Source: Cyanophora paradoxa (lineage: Eukaryota > Glaucocystophyceae > Cyanophorales > Cyanophoraceae). From it: a DNA stretch of 64,000 nt. Below are positions 47,379-60,310 of the stretch, piece after piece (position 1 is the first letter of the stretch; every line of letters starts with the position of its first letter). A program made the position numbers and the translations under genes. Location of the stretch: assembly GCA_004431415.1 (NCBI GenBank), contig QPMI01000005.1, positions 620,001 to 684,000 of the forward strand, written 5' to 3'. Under the pieces are notes generated by a model. It searched no databases, was not told the DNA's origin, and was given only the letters and a program-made list of their open reading frames with translations.

Positions 47379-48822
47379 CTAGACGAAGGCGTCGGGGCCG
47401 ATGGCCGTGGCCCCTCCGACGCGCTCCCGCGAGTCAGGCTCGAACCGCGCCAGCAGCCACTGCGGCGAGAGTCGGGCGGGGTCGCGCCGGGCCGGCCCGG
47501 GGCTGAGGGGGCGCAGGCGCACCTGCACGCCGGGGGCCGCCGCCTCGAGCCGCCGGGCCGCCGCCTCCAGGCCCAGCACCTCCCCGCCCCCGTCCTGCGG
47601 GGCCGGGCGCGTCAGGGCGGGGCGGGCGCTGGGGCGGGGACTCGGGAAGGGGCGCGCCGCGGAGTGGAAGCGGCGCTCGCGGCCGAAGACGGCGGAGAGG
47701 AGGCGCGGGCAGGCGGCGGCGAGGCGCGCCAGCGCCGGGAGGGAGAGGCGGGGGCGGGTCCGGGCCCTCGCCCCCGGGCGCGGCGGCGGAGGAGGCACGG
47801 GCGCGAGAGCTCGAGCCGCTCGAGCCGCCGGCTGCCCGCCGCCAGCGACTCCACCAGCGCGTCCCCCGCCTGCGAGCAAAGGCTAGATCAGATCTAAATA
47901 TTCAGCTTAGATCTTGAGATTCTTTGACGTTCTAGCTTCGATCTTAAGATTCCGTGGGATCGGGGCGGGCCTGGTCGACGCGGAAGAGTTTGGCGACGCG
48001 CAGGCGCGGCATGCGGCGCGCGTCCAGCGCCGCCCCTGCCCCCCCGTCAGGCCCCGGGGGGTACGGGGTACGGGGCCGGGAGGGGGGGGGGGTACGGGGT
48101 ACGGGGCCGGGAGGGGGGTACGGGCGCACCGAGGTCGCCGAGGGCGCCGCTCGCGTTGAGGAGCTCGAGGGCGAGGGGCGGCCCGCGGGGCGGCCGGCGG
48201 CCAGGCGGGGCCGGCGAGGGCCCCACGCGGCGGAAGGCGAGCGAGAGGGACCGCAGCCGCGGGCAGGAGGCGAGGAGGGCCCGCAGCGCCGGCGCCAGGT
48301 CCGCAGAGGCCGCCGCCGGCGCCGACGGGTCGCCGAAGGGGTCGGCGGGGCCGAAGGGGCCGAAGGGCGGCCCGCCGGTGACGCCGGCGGCAGGCGGCAC
48401 GCGTAGCGGTCGAGGGTCAGCTCCTCGAGCCGCGGGCAGCACGCCGCCACCGCCGCCACCGCCCCGGCCCCCGCCCCCGGGCACTGCGATCGAGCGAAGC
48501 GCGAGGTCGGGAGGGGTACGGAGAAGGCGCGGAAGGGGTACGCGCGCACGTCGGTGAGGTCGAGGCGGGTGAGGTGCGGGAGGCGCGCGGCCGCCGCAGC
48601 GACGAACGCGTCCGTCGCCCACGGGCACTGCGGCGGGTGGGGGGTACGATGTCGAAGATCGGGGTGGGGGGGCGAAGCGGGGCGGGGTACGCACGTCCTC
48701 GAGGGCGAGGGACTGGAGCGTCGGGGCAGCGCGGCGGCGGCGGCGGCCTCGGCGCCCGCGGGGCGGCCTCGGCGAAGGGCGCCGGGCACGAGGAGAGGTC
48801 GAGGGAGCGCAGCGGGGCCGGC

Positions 48823-48854
<32 letters not shown>

Positions 48855-50119
48855 CCGGCCGCGTCGAGCCGCCGGTTGAGCCCCGCGTCCAGCAGCGCGA
48901 GCCGCGGGCACCGCCCCAGCAGCGCCGCCAGCCCCGCGCCCCGCAGCAGCCCGCACCGCCGCGCGTGCAGCTCCCGCAGCGCGTACCCCCCCTCCGCGGG
49001 CGTACCCCAGTCCAGGCCCGCGTCCGTCACGTCCGTCCCGGATACGTTCAGCACCTGCGGGGGCACCGGGTCGGAGAGGGGAGGTTACGGGCTGCAGAGG
49101 GGCACGGGACCTGGAGAAGGGGCAGGCCAGTGCCGATGGCGCGGGCGGCTTCGTCGGAGAGGCGGCAGTACGACACGTGCAGCGCCATCAGCGTAGGCAC
49201 CAGCGCCGGGATCCGCGCCAAGTCCTGGGGGTACCGGATCAGGGGCCGGGAGGGTCGCGGCAGGGGCCGGCGGGGCGCACGGCGGGGTCGAGCCCGCGGC
49301 AGCCGGAGAGGACGAGGAGGGAGAGGCGCGGGCAGGCGGCGACGGCCTCCAGCCCCGGCCGCGTCAGCCACCCGCACCGGAAGAGCCTGCGGCCGCGGGC
49401 GGTCTGATGGGGAGAAGGGCGAGAAGGGGTTATGGGCGGACCGTAGCTCGAGCAGCCCGGCGCAGCAGCTGCGGAGGCGGCGTGAGCGGGGCGACGGTGG
49501 GAGGGGCGGGCCGGGCGCGCACCGCTGGAGCATGTACCCCAGGTCCTCGTCCATGATGCAGCGTACCCCGCCGAGATTTAAGGCGCAGAGCGGGGGCCCC
49601 CGGTCCGCCACCGCCCGCAGCCCGAGTCCCGTCACCTCCTTGCTCCTGGGCGGGCGTCGGGGGCGGGCGGGCGGCAGCGCGCTCGCGTTGGAGCGGGGGG
49701 GGCGGACCAGAAAAGGTTCAGGCGCCGCAGCCCCGGGCCGCAGAGCGCCGCGAGGGCGCACACGCCGTCGTCGCCGTGGCTCAGCAGCGCTCACAGCGGG
49801 CCGGGGCGGCGGGGCTGTGGCACGCGCGGGAGCTGCGGGAGAGAGCAGACCGCGATAGGGGTGAATAGCTAACGATCCTCTGCGCCGCGCGCGCTCGCAA
49901 CCGAAGCTTCGCGCAGAGCTGCGGAGCTGCAGCGCGAAAGCGACCCGGATCCGGACGGCCTGCGATGCGGAGTGGCGGCCAGTGAGCGGCCCCGAGCGCA
50001 GCGCCGTGCGCAGCTGCGGCCGCGACGCCGCAGCGTCCGCACAGGGCAGAATGGCTCACCCCGCGGCCGGTCTTCTCCGTGATGTCCTTCTTGACGAAAC
50101 CGAAGGCGCTGTCGAGCAT
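47379..50119 (-). CDS. LRR-C: RNI/AMN1-like leucine-rich-repeat protein
   Basis: The most complete LRR copy in the window. The start at 50119 gives MLDSAFGFVKKDITEK, the same first exon as LRR-A. The DLGYMLQ exon is intact here, followed by CCAGLLELR, LFRCGWLTRPGLEAVAACPR, IPALVPTLMALHVSYC, VLNVSGTDVTDAGLDW, CPWATDAFVAAAAARLPHL and the last exon WLLARFEPDSRERVGGATAI, with stop 47379-47381. In the exon around 48740-48820 one C is missing at each of two or three C runs relative to another copy, shifting frame unless splicing or sequence error explains it. The intron near 48055-48120 has a local duplication of a ggggtacggggccgggagg unit. RNI-type LRRs commonly bind protein partners; no enzymatic domain is seen. 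Confidence 0.65.
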
Positions 50120-50688
50120 GTCTGGCGCAGATAACAGATGCAAGTCAGCGGAGGCGCCCCGGCAGCGGCGCTGGCGGGTGGCACCGAAGACTTGGCCGAC
50201 AAGCTGCCTCGACGCCACGCGGCTGGGCGCCGCGCTTCTTCGCCACCAGCGCCTTCGTGCTGGAATCGAGCGTCGTCGCGCGTCTCAAGCTCGCTCGGCC
50301 GAAAAAAAGACTCGCGGGGTACAGGCAAAGGCGCGCCGGTCCGGTTTTGCGGTGATGACGGCGCCGAAGCGAAGCGTTGTAGGGGCTACGCTGGTGCGGC
50401 CAGCGGCGGCGGCGCACGTCCGACGCGTTGCAGGCTTGCAGCACGCAGCTTCAGCGAGCGAGCGAGCGAGCGCGAGCAGAGCGAGCAGCGCGCGAGAAGC
50501 CGGCAGCGATCCAGAAGTTGTCAGGCTCGGTCGCGTGCCTGCGGGAGTCGGGAGCGTGTGCGCAGGCCATTTGATCGCTCCCTCCATCGCCGGGCCCGCG
50601 CGCGTACAGCTGCTGAAGCGCTCGATCGTGCGCAGAGTTCTTCCATCGAGGATTTTCGTGCCTTCAACATCCGGCCGCTTCCCCTGCG
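50120..50688. promoter_or_regulatory. Shared divergent promoter region of LRR-C and NACHT-C
   Basis: 569 bp separate the start codons. The sequence is close to the A region (inverted there) and keeps the GAGC tandem repeat near 50452-50490. Confidence 0.55.
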
Positions 50689-53600
50689 ATGGGCTGCGGG
50701 TGCAGCAAGCCCAAACCGCGCCCAGCTGCAGCTCCAGCCCCAGCCGCAGCTGCACCCGCTGTAGCTCGCGATCCGAAAGAGCTTGCTGCGGCACGATCCA
50801 TCGATCCGAAAGCTGTAGCCTGCGAGTCGGTCTGCGACTCGAACGCCGCGGCCGCGCCAACTGCAGCCGCCCTCGCGGCCGCCGGCGTCTCTAGCGCCGG
50901 CGACCCGAAACCGGTACCTGCGACGGCAGCCTGCGAGTCGGACCGCGACGCCGAAGCCGCACCAGCCTCCCATGCCCCCGCCGACCTGAAAGCCGCGGCC
51001 GCAGCCGCATCGACCCCTGCATGCGCAGCACCCGCGGCCGATAGCTGCAGCGGCTTGAAAGTCGCAGACGCGAGCGCAGCAGCCGCGGCCGCTGCAGAAT
51101 GCGACGCGAAGCCGCAGCCCGTCCACGTCATATCGCTGGATCCGGAGGAGGTGTCCCTCGACATTCCGGACTCGCCTGGCGAGCCCGAGGAGCCGCCGGC
51201 GCCGCTGGGCGCGGGGCCGCCGCTGGAGGAGCTGCGGGCGCTGCAGCTGCGGGAGGCGCGCAGCGTCGCGCAGCTCGCCGCCCTCCTCCGCCTCGTCGCC
51301 GCCGGCGAGGCCGCCGCCCGTCGGATGGACCGCGCCGCGGACGGGCCGGCCGGGCGCGCGCTGCAGCTGCCGGTCGTGCAGGCGGCCGCCGGCGCCAGCG
51401 AGCTGCAGAAGCTCGCCGCCGCGCGGCAGCGGCTGCGGCGGCTCTGCGAGCGCGGTGCGGCGTCCTCGCTCGCGCCCATCCCGCGCACCCGCGCGCCCCG
51501 AGCCTCGCCGCAGCGCTCTCGGCCTTCGCAGAGACGGGCGCGCCGAGCGTGGAGGACCTGGCGGACGTCTGCGGCCTCCTGGCGTCCGCCGACCCGGAGC
51601 TCTGTCGCGAGGCGCGCCGCCCCGAGCCCCCGGCCCGCTCTTAGAAAAGGACCGGCCCCCGTCCGCGCCGCGCCGCGCCTGACTTTGGGCCGGCGCAGCT
51701 GGTGAACGAGCTGATCGGACGGGCGAAGGGGGCGGCGCTGGCGAACAGCGGCGTGCTGGCAGCGCTCGTGGGGGCGCTCGGCTGCCTCCCGCAGGGCGCC
51801 GGCGCCTTCACTTCGGCGGACTGGCGCGTCCTCATCGACTTCTGCTCCGAGCAGGTGCGATACCCCGCCCGATCTGACCTACCCTTCTCGCTTCCCCCCC
51901 CCCCCGCTTCCCTCTCCTCCTGCCCCTCTGCCTTCCCCCTCCGCCTCCGCCCCCCCTTCACCTCCCCACCCCCGTCCCCCGCGGGTTAATGCCGCACCCC
52001 CTTCCTCCATTTCCTATCCCCCTTCCGAACCCCCTCACCCATTCGTTCCCTTCCTATCCCCCTTCCGAACCCCTCACCCATTCGTTCCCTTCCCCCTCAC
52101 CCCCATCCCGCGCGCTCCCCCATGACATACCCTCCCCGTGCTGACCCCTCCCCGCCCTGTACCCCTTCTGCTTCCCCATTTCTCCCCCGCCGCCCCACCC
52201 GATTATTCCCCCCCACCCCCTCCCCCCCCGCCGCTTCCCCCGCCGCTTCCTCCCCGTTACCCGTTACTGGCCTTCCCCTTCCCCCGCCCCGCCGCCCTAT
52301 CCTCCCAAGTCACTCCTCAACCCCGCCCCCCCCCCCCCCTCCACCCCTCCCTGCCCTCCACCCCCCTCTACCCCTCCCCGCTCCTCCTTGTGCAGCCCCC
52401 TCCGCCGTTTCCTCCCCCTCCTTCCCTTCCACCCCCCCCCCCCCACTTTCCCCGCCCCGCCCCGCCGCCCTGTTTTCCCCGCCCCGCCCCCTCCCCCCTC
52501 GTTCCCTACCCCTGCCCCCTACCCTCCCCTTCCCCTCCCTCTCCCTCCCCTCCCTCTCCCCTTCCCCTCCCCTCCCCTTTCTCCCCGCCCTCCGACTGGG
52601 GGCCCCCCCACTAACGCTACCCCCACTATCCAAACCTACCCCCCTCCCTCCCTCCCCCCCCCCGCCTACCTCCTCTCCCCCACTCCCCGCTTCCGCGCCT
52701 ACCCCGCTTCCGCAATCCCCGCCCTCTCCGACGGGGGCGCAGCTGGCGGGGGTGAAGGGGGCGGGGCTGGCGGACCACGACGACCTCGCGCGGCTCGAGC
52801 TCGTCGCCGCCGCCCTCGCCGCCCTCGAGGCCGCCGCCGCCGCCGCCTCCCCTGCCGAAGGCCCGCCCCGGCTCCCTAGCCCAGGCCTCCACTTTGCTTC
52901 GCTGCCGCTGATGGGAGCGCAGTGGAGGCGCGGCGGCTGAGCCACGAGGCGGTCGTAAAGCCGCTGAGCGCGCGGCTGAAGGAGATCGCGAAGCAGGCGG
53001 AGGCGGCGGGGTCGTGGCGGGCAGAGGCGGCGGCCCACCTTGCGCGCGAGGTCCGTCCAGCCCCCGCGCCCGCGCCCCGCCCGAGCGCAGGGCGGCCCAC
53101 AACCGTCATGCGCAGGCCTTGGTGCGCGCAGGCTCCGACTACGACCGCTTTGGCGACGCCGTCCGCCGCGCGAAGGCCGCCGGTGCGCCTCTCCGGCGGC
53201 GCATGTACACTCCTTCCCCGCTGAATGTCCCTCGCGCAGTGCGGGTGCTGGAGAAGCTGTACAGGGCGGGCAAGCTGGTGGCGGAGGGGGTGGCGAGCTT
53301 CGGCGTCACGACCGTCCTCGACGCCATCTTCTGGATCAAGGCCCGCCCCGCCCGCCGAGCCCGAGATCGCCCGCGCTGATTGCCCGCAGGAGAATCGCGG
53401 CGAGGCGCGGGAGGCGCTCCGGGAGATGTGGAACGACGTCCGGACCATCGCGGGGGCCGACAACCCCAAGAAAGCCGAGGCCTGGTCCGCCCGCGCCTCT
53501 CTGCTATCGATTCGAAGCGTTCGCATTTCGAGCCGACGCCGCTTTGCAGGTTTGTGCGGGCGCGGCTGGTGGGGACACTGGCGGAGCGGGGCCGGCTGGA

Positions 53601-56600
53601 GGAGCTGCGGGCGCTGCTGGACGCGCCAGCGATGGCGGAGGTCGCTCGCAGCCGGAAGCTCGCCCTCGCCCTCTGCGCCGCCCTCGTCGCCGTGCGTCCC
53701 GCCTCGCAGCGGCGCAAGGACCCCACGCCGACGCCGTCGCAGGCCGTGGAGCGCGCGGGAGACGGCGGACGCGCCGCGGCCGCCGCGGATTCCGCAGTGA
53801 AGCTGCTCGAGGCGTGCGCGGAGGCGGCGGCGGGGCTCAAGGACGGCGCCGCCTCGCTGCGGGCGGCGGCGGCGGCGCTGGCGCACGTCGCGGCCCTGGA
53901 TATTTCAAGCCCCTCGCCTGCAGCAGCCCTGCAGGCACTCCGCCGGCTGGCGGCTCTGGAGACTGCGCGGGCGGCGGTCGTGGAGGCCGCCGCGCGCTTG
54001 AGCATCGGCCTTGAGACCGGTGGCGGTCCAACGAGACGCCTCAAGCCGGCCGCACGCGTGCGGGGGACGGCACAGCCATCTTCGGGGACCTCGGGGCGGA
54101 GCGCGCTCGTCCTTGCGGCTCTCAAGGCGGAGGAGGAGCGCAACCCCGAGCAGCGGCTGAGCGATGTGCTCTCTGGGGTGCGTCTTGCCGCGGCGCCGAC
54201 GCCCCGGCCCGTTTGCCGTGCGCGGGCTCACAGCAAAGCAGGCGCGGGAGGAGTTGCTCGACCGGTACAGAGAGGAGATGGAGAGCGACCTGTACGTGCC
54301 GGCGCGTGCTGCAGCGGACATCGATGGTCGGCTCGCGGCGGACGAGGGGCGGCGCTTCGATCTCGACGCCGCCCTCGACGCCTTCGCGGCCTCCGGCGCC
54401 GCACCCGGCGGGAGCACAGCCGGCCACCGCGTGCTCCTTCTCACAGGTGAGTCCTCGCACAGTCAACTTACTTTCGTCACTGGAAACTGCACCTATATAC
54501 TTCTCAAATTGACATTGCGCCCGTGGCCGCACAGGTGACTCCGGCTGCAGCAAGACGACGAGCCTGCGGCGGCTGCACAGGCGCCTGCTCGAGCAGTGGC
54601 GCCCGGCCGCGGGCTCTCCGTTTCCTGTCCTCATCTCCCTGCCCGCCGTCACCGTCTCGGAACTGGACCTCGTCGAGGAGCTCGTCGCCAAGGCGGGCCT
54701 GCACGACGGCGACCGCGAGCTGAGGGAGGCGCTGCAGCACAGGTGCGGCGAGCCGAAGGACTGAGTGCTCCGAACCTCTCTTCGTTCCTGACTTCAGACT
54801 CGTTCCCGGCACGGTCGCTAGGGTCAAGCTCCTCGCGCTGCTGGACGGCTTCGACGAGGCGCGTGCACGCTGCGCGCACGTCGCGCTTCGCTCTTGACCG
54901 GCCCCTCTGACCTCGCGCCTCGCAGACGGGGAAGAGCGACGCCCTTCACATCCTGTTCCCGAAGCTCAAGTCGTGGGCCGCCCGCGTCGTCGTCGCCTGC
55001 CGCGCCCAGTACCTCCCGAGCCTCGGCGCCGATCCAAAAGTGCACAGATTCAAATCGAAATATCTGCGTCGCCCCTGGATAAGTGACGATTCGAAACGTT
55101 TGAGCCTGTTTTCGTTGCTGCAGAGCTTTTTCCTGCTGGATTCGATCGGGGCACCCAAGCAAGTCTGCGAGGCGTGGACGTGCCCCTTCAACCGGGACCA
55201 GATCGGAGCGTACGTGGGGCAGTGGCTCGCTGCGAATCCGGACCCCGAGCGCGACTTCGACTGGTACATGAAGCAGATCAACACGATCCTCGGCCTGCTC
55301 GACATCATCCGCACGCCCTTCGTCCTCTCCATCGCCTGCAAGGAGCTCCCGTCCATCGACAAGAAGATGTGCGCTCGTGCTTCGAATCCAAAAGCGACGT
55401 TGCACGCGTGCGATTAATGCTGATTATTCTGCCTATGCGGGTGCAGGCAGGAGAAGCAGAAGGAAGGATCTGTGCGCGTACTGCTGCGCGATGTATACGA
55501 CGCATTCATCGCCGGGTTGTTCAGGCGGGAGGAGGAGAAGCGGGCGGGGCAGGGGCGCTTCAAGCGCTTCGCCGTCAACTGCCGCAATTTCTGCCGGGCT
55601 CTCGCCATTTTGATGGACCAGCAGGTGCGCGATAGCAGCCTGTAGCGCGCACGCGCTAGGGCATTCATATTGGTTTTCGTACCTCTAGCTAATCTTGTAA
55701 CCTTGCAGGCCACGACCGTCTTGACTGTGGATCTGCAGCTTTCGTTCGGCGTGCTGAATCTGAGGAAACGGCACACAGACACCCATGAGACAGAGCCGGA
55801 TCCGACGGCGAAGGCTGCCGCGCTGATCACCGACGAGAAGAACCAGGAGTTCATCAAGGCCTCTCCGCTGAAGACGGTGTCGGAGGGCGACGGCAAAACC
55901 TCGTACAGCTTCGTGCACGCGTCGCTGAAGGAGTACTTCGTCGCCGACAGCATCCTACCGTACCTCGACGCCCACCTCGCGGCCAACCCGTCCGCCGCGG
56001 CCGCTTCCCTGCGTCGCACATCCGCAACGTACGCTTCTGAAACATTGTTCGATGCGAAAAGGGTTCGAGAATCGCCCTCGATTGCGCAGGTGGATGGGGG
56101 GCGGGGCGGATGTCGTGGGCGGGCTCGGCCGCCGGCTGCTGGTGGACGACTCGGCTGTGATGCGGTTCCTCGCTGATCGCGCCCGCTCCGACCCGCCCTT
56201 CGTTGAGGTGCGAACGGAGCGATTGTGTGCGCGTGTTGGCCGTCATTCGATCGGGTTTCGCGTGCAGGCGCTGTGGCAATGCATGAGCAAGTCGGCGCAA
56301 GATGGTTCGCAGAGCGCACTATTTGAAGCCGCCAATGCGATGACCATCTTGAACCACGGTCCGCGATATTCCTGCTTTTGAATCGAAATCGATAATTTTA
56401 TTTTTTGCTCACAATCGCGCAGCCGGCACCTCGTTCGCGGGCAAGGAGCTGCGGGGCATTCGGGTGCCTGGCGCAGACCTGTTCCGGCTGGAGGCCGCGG
56501 GGGCGGACCTGCGCGGGGCGGACCTCAGCGGAGCGCTGCTGGACGAGGCGAACCTCGCGGGGGCCGACCTGCGCGGCGCCGACCTCACCGGCTGCCGCCT

Positions 56601-59600
56601 CAGCGTCAGGCCAACGTGTGAGATGAAATCTGAAGTGCGCAGCGTCGCAGTCGTGCGGGTGCGCGCGCTGTTATGCGATTATTCAGTTGCATCCATCTTT
56701 CTGTGAGCTTTGCTTCCAGGATGGTCGCTCTGTAGTCGCTGGATGCGGGGACGGGGCGGTCTGCTTTATCGATGTCGAGACGAATTGCGAGGTTCGACGT
56801 ATACAGGCGAGCGACCGGCCCGTAAAGTCCTTCGCTTTATCTGCGGTGAGATTGACATTCGAAACTTTATGATCATGAATCCTGCCGTTAATGTATCTAT
56901 ACAATCATGTGTGTGCATCCAGATCCTGCTGCTGACGCGTTGCTCAGGATGGCAAAACACTGGGATGGGGAGGTATGAACACCGTCGTCGAGCTGTGGAA
57001 TCACGAAGATGGGACTCAGCCCCGCATCCTGAAGTTAGAGGGGCACACGGACTGGGTGACCTCAGTGGCTTTCTCGCCGGTGCAAAAACTGCCGTGACCC
57101 GTGCGCGAATCAAAACTCATTCTTGCGATGCGACAGGATGGTGCAACTTTGGCGTCAGGGAGCTACGACACGACTGTGCGGCTCTGGAGCGTGGCGGACG
57201 GGGCGCTTCTCTGCACCCTCAAGGGGCATGAAGACACGGTCTCCTCCGTAGCCTTTTCGCCAGTGCATACTGCATACATTTTTGGAACTTCGATAAGTTT
57301 TGCAAGTTTCTCATAATTGCTCGTCATTTTTTTAGGCCGGCGCAGTGCTGGTGTCTGGAAGCATTGGCGCGACTGCGCGGCTGTGGAGCGTGGCGGAGGG
57401 GACAGAACTGCGGGTCCTCACGCTGCAGGTGTCTATAACGGCGGCGGCTTTCTCGTCGGTGCGGCAGCTTAGAACTTCGCCTCTGCCAGAGAGCACCGGA
57501 TGCTCGATCACGAGCTCATGGTTAAGTTGGGGGCCGAGCAGGATGGACGAACGTTGGCGTTTGGCTGTAGAAACGGCAGTGTCCAGCTCTGGAGCGCTGC
57601 AAATGGAGCACTCCTCTTCTCGCTCGAGGGGCACACAGCCTCTATCTCTTCTGTGGCATTCTCGCCGGTGCGCCCAGTTCGTAGTCTACATGTACATGCA
57701 CAACTGAGAGCTATATCGCTCTCTTGACGCCGCTCCTGCACAATTGCAAATGTTAACATATCCACATGCAGGATAGCGCGACCCTGGCATCCGGGAGTTC
57801 CGACAAAACCTTGCGGCTGTGGAGAGTTGCAGATGGGACACTTCTGCGCGCCCTCAGCGGACATAAAGAAAGCGTGAAGTCCGTGGCATTCTCGCCGGTG
57901 AGACGCGCACAGTGTCAGCGAATTGTCGGGTGGCCGTGCATACTGTTAACGTGGCTCTTTGCTCATGTCACCAATGCTTGCAGGATGGAAGATCGCTCAC
58001 GTCTGGCGGCGATGACAAGACCGTACGGTTCTGGAGTATGCACGCGGCGGATGGCCACGCGGCGCTGCTCCGCGTCTCTGAGGGGCACAGAAGTCTAGTG
58101 AAGTCGTTGGCATTCACATCGGTGCGTAAACATGTACATACCCATGCAGATCTAGAAGGCAATTTAATGGGCTTATCTCGTGCTGTGCTAAATCTCAGCA
58201 GGACGCCAAAGAGCTGGTGTCGTATGGAAGATCTATTAGAGGTTCAGACGAGACCGTACGGATCTGGAGTGTCCCAGATGGGACTTCGCTCAACGTGGTT
58301 GAGCCCATGTCCGGGAGACACACGGATGAGAAGATCTGTGCTGCTTCACTTTTCCCAGTGCGAGCCATCCGAGTTCAAAATATGTCATCCAGTATAGTCA
58401 TATATATACATATTTAAATCATCATCTATAATCATAAGTACAGTCTATATAGCTAGCTGTCTTTCGTTTGCATCTATAATATTAATCATAAGTACGTGTA
58501 CAGTCTAGCTGTCTTTCGTTTGTGCTTACGCGGCCGAGTTGCACGTGGGCAGGACGGCAAGAGTCTGGCGTTGGGGACGTCACGAGGCAACGTGCGGCTG
58601 TGTAGCGCAGTGGACGGAGCACTACAATGTATCTTTTCGGGACACAATAAAATGATTGTGTCAGTAGCTTTTTCCCCGGTGCGGCCCGCAGAGAATCTTT
58701 GGAAGATGTGAACAAGACTTCAGCTTTCTCCTGATGCAGATGCAAAACTTGTGTACCGGTGATGCTTATGATTTCATGCTGCGCAGGATGGCAACATGTT
58801 GGCCTCTGGAAGCAGAGACAAAACCGTGCGGCTTTGGAATGCAGTCGACCAGGTATTGCTTCGAGTCTTGGAGGGACATGTGCTTGAAGTCACTTCTTTG
58901 GCGTTCTCGTCGGTGAGCGGGTTGCTTTTCGCGATCTGACATCTAGAACACATGCTCACGAGAAGGCCACGGGTAGGACTGCACGATGCTTGTGTCAGGA
59001 AGCTCGGACAAGACGTTGCGACTGTGGAGCGTGGCTGACGGGGCAGCGCTCGGCATTTTCAAGGGACACACGAGCTACATTTATTCGGTGGCTTTCTCGC
59101 CTGTGCGCAAGCGTTTAGTGCTTGTGCACAAGCCTTTAGACTCGAAATGTGATACGGGCTGCGGTGGATGCAGGATGGTAAAATCCTGGCATCGGGCAGT
59201 CACGACCGAACCGTGCGAATGTGGAGCGTTGCTAAGAAAGAAGTGCTTCACGTCCTTGAAGACGATACTGGAATCGTCATGGCAGTGGCATTCTCGCAGG
59301 TGCGAGCGGCTGCGTTTCTAACTATATGCCCTAGCTATAGCTAGAGCTCGAGGCTCACAAATCCTCTGGATCGGAGCCCTGTACCTGGTGCAAGCAGACG
59401 CGCTTCTAGCTATATAGATTTATATTTTTTTGGACCTTCGGATTCTATATTCATCGCTTATTCGAGCGAGACGGCAGGATAGCGAAACGCTGGCGTCGGG
59501 CGGCGCGGACGGCGCCGTGCGGCTGTGGGGCGTGGCGAGCGGGGCACACCTCCGCGTCCTCAGGGGGCACACGGATATAGTTTCTGCTGTGGCTTTCGCT

Positions 59601-60182
59601 CCGGTGAGAGCTGTCTGGGGGAAAACTTTTAATTTAGCTGTAGGGGTCAGGCTGAGTAATATTATATATGAGGCTAGCGAACCCCAGCTCACATTTTACA
59701 TTTACATAGCTAAGCGCACCCCAGTTCATCATTTTATACTTGCAATGCTAATTATAAGCGTTTGAATCCGATCCGAACAGGATGGCAAGACGCTGGCATC
59801 CGGCAGCCACGACGAGTCCATCCGACTCTGGAGCGTGGCGGGTGGGGCCCCTGTCAGCATCCGCCGCCTTGGGGCTGCGATGCCCTTCGACCCTCACGGG
59901 GCTATCGTGCGCGCCACTTTGTACCTTGCTTCGATGCTGCTTCCAATATTTTTCCCCTGCCCTGAACCTCTGCAGGCGGACACGGCGACGCAGGCGCACG
60001 AATTGCTGCGGCGCGTGTTCGCTCAGGGTGGCGGTGTGGGGTGGCTTCTGGATCCCACCGCGACATCCACGCCGCCAACGTCGTCGATATCGATGCCTGC
60101 ATCGGCGCCCGGATGCACGGGCGACGACACGCCAGAAGGCGCGCAGGAGAGCAACCCGTGCTTCGCCGCAGCGCTTACATAG
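50689..60182 (+). CDS. NACHT-C: lipidated-N-terminus NACHT / pentapeptide / 14x WD40 STAND protein
   Basis: The best copy for structure. Exon 1 is 50689-51454 ([10 protein letters not shown]; phase 1), intron 51455-51513, then [19 protein letters not shown]. Helical exons include [37 protein letters not shown] and [20 protein letters not shown]. The P-loop is GDSGCSKTT (from 54535), with Ser where the last Gly of GxxxxGK is expected. Walker B is [10 protein letters not shown] (about 54822-54858), followed by [10 protein letters not shown] and [18 protein letters not shown] (the usual H-S-x-x-EYF of NACHT proteins). Pentapeptide exon 56423-56604. Fourteen WD40 exons start at 56720, the last is 59781-60182. 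Fourteen blades would make two seven-bladed propellers. At least four introns are GC-AG (for example after ELCRE, FWIK and LLDGFDE). Expected to act at a membrane as a nucleotide-dependent sensor; the ligand is unknown. Confidence 0.87.
51855..52742 (+). repeat. Polypyrimidine intron of NACHT-C
   Basis: An 888-nt intron, the longest of the three, nearly all C and T, with an internal direct repeat (ttcctatcccccttccgaaccc near 52010 and 52048, followed by ctcacccattcgttccc each time). Confidence 0.8.
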
Positions 60183-60283
60183 TAGACTCCAGCCCCAATT
60201 TGCAATCTCTTATATATATAATTATGATCGATATGAAATCAACACATGTACATATCTCGAGGGTTCCGAGCTCTGGCCCATAT

Positions 60284-60310
60284 GCAGGATCCTGCGCCGC
60301 AGGATCCTGC
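60284..60310. repeat. Doubled palindrome GCAGGATCCTGC
   Basis: Second copy of the structure at 46088, unchanged: two 12-base palindromes separated by GCC. Confidence 0.7.

Larger units (their letters stand above)
41775..56422 (+). repeat. Tandem segmental duplication unit of about 14.6 kb
   Basis: From the pentapeptide exon of NACHT-B (41775) the sequence is nearly identical, introns included, to the sequence from the pentapeptide exon of NACHT-C (56423). The match continues through the WD40 exons, the spacer and into LRR-C versus LRR-D. One unit thus spans the 3' half of NACHT-B, the spacer, LRR-C and the 5' half of NACHT-C. The following copy runs off the window. Confidence 0.75.
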
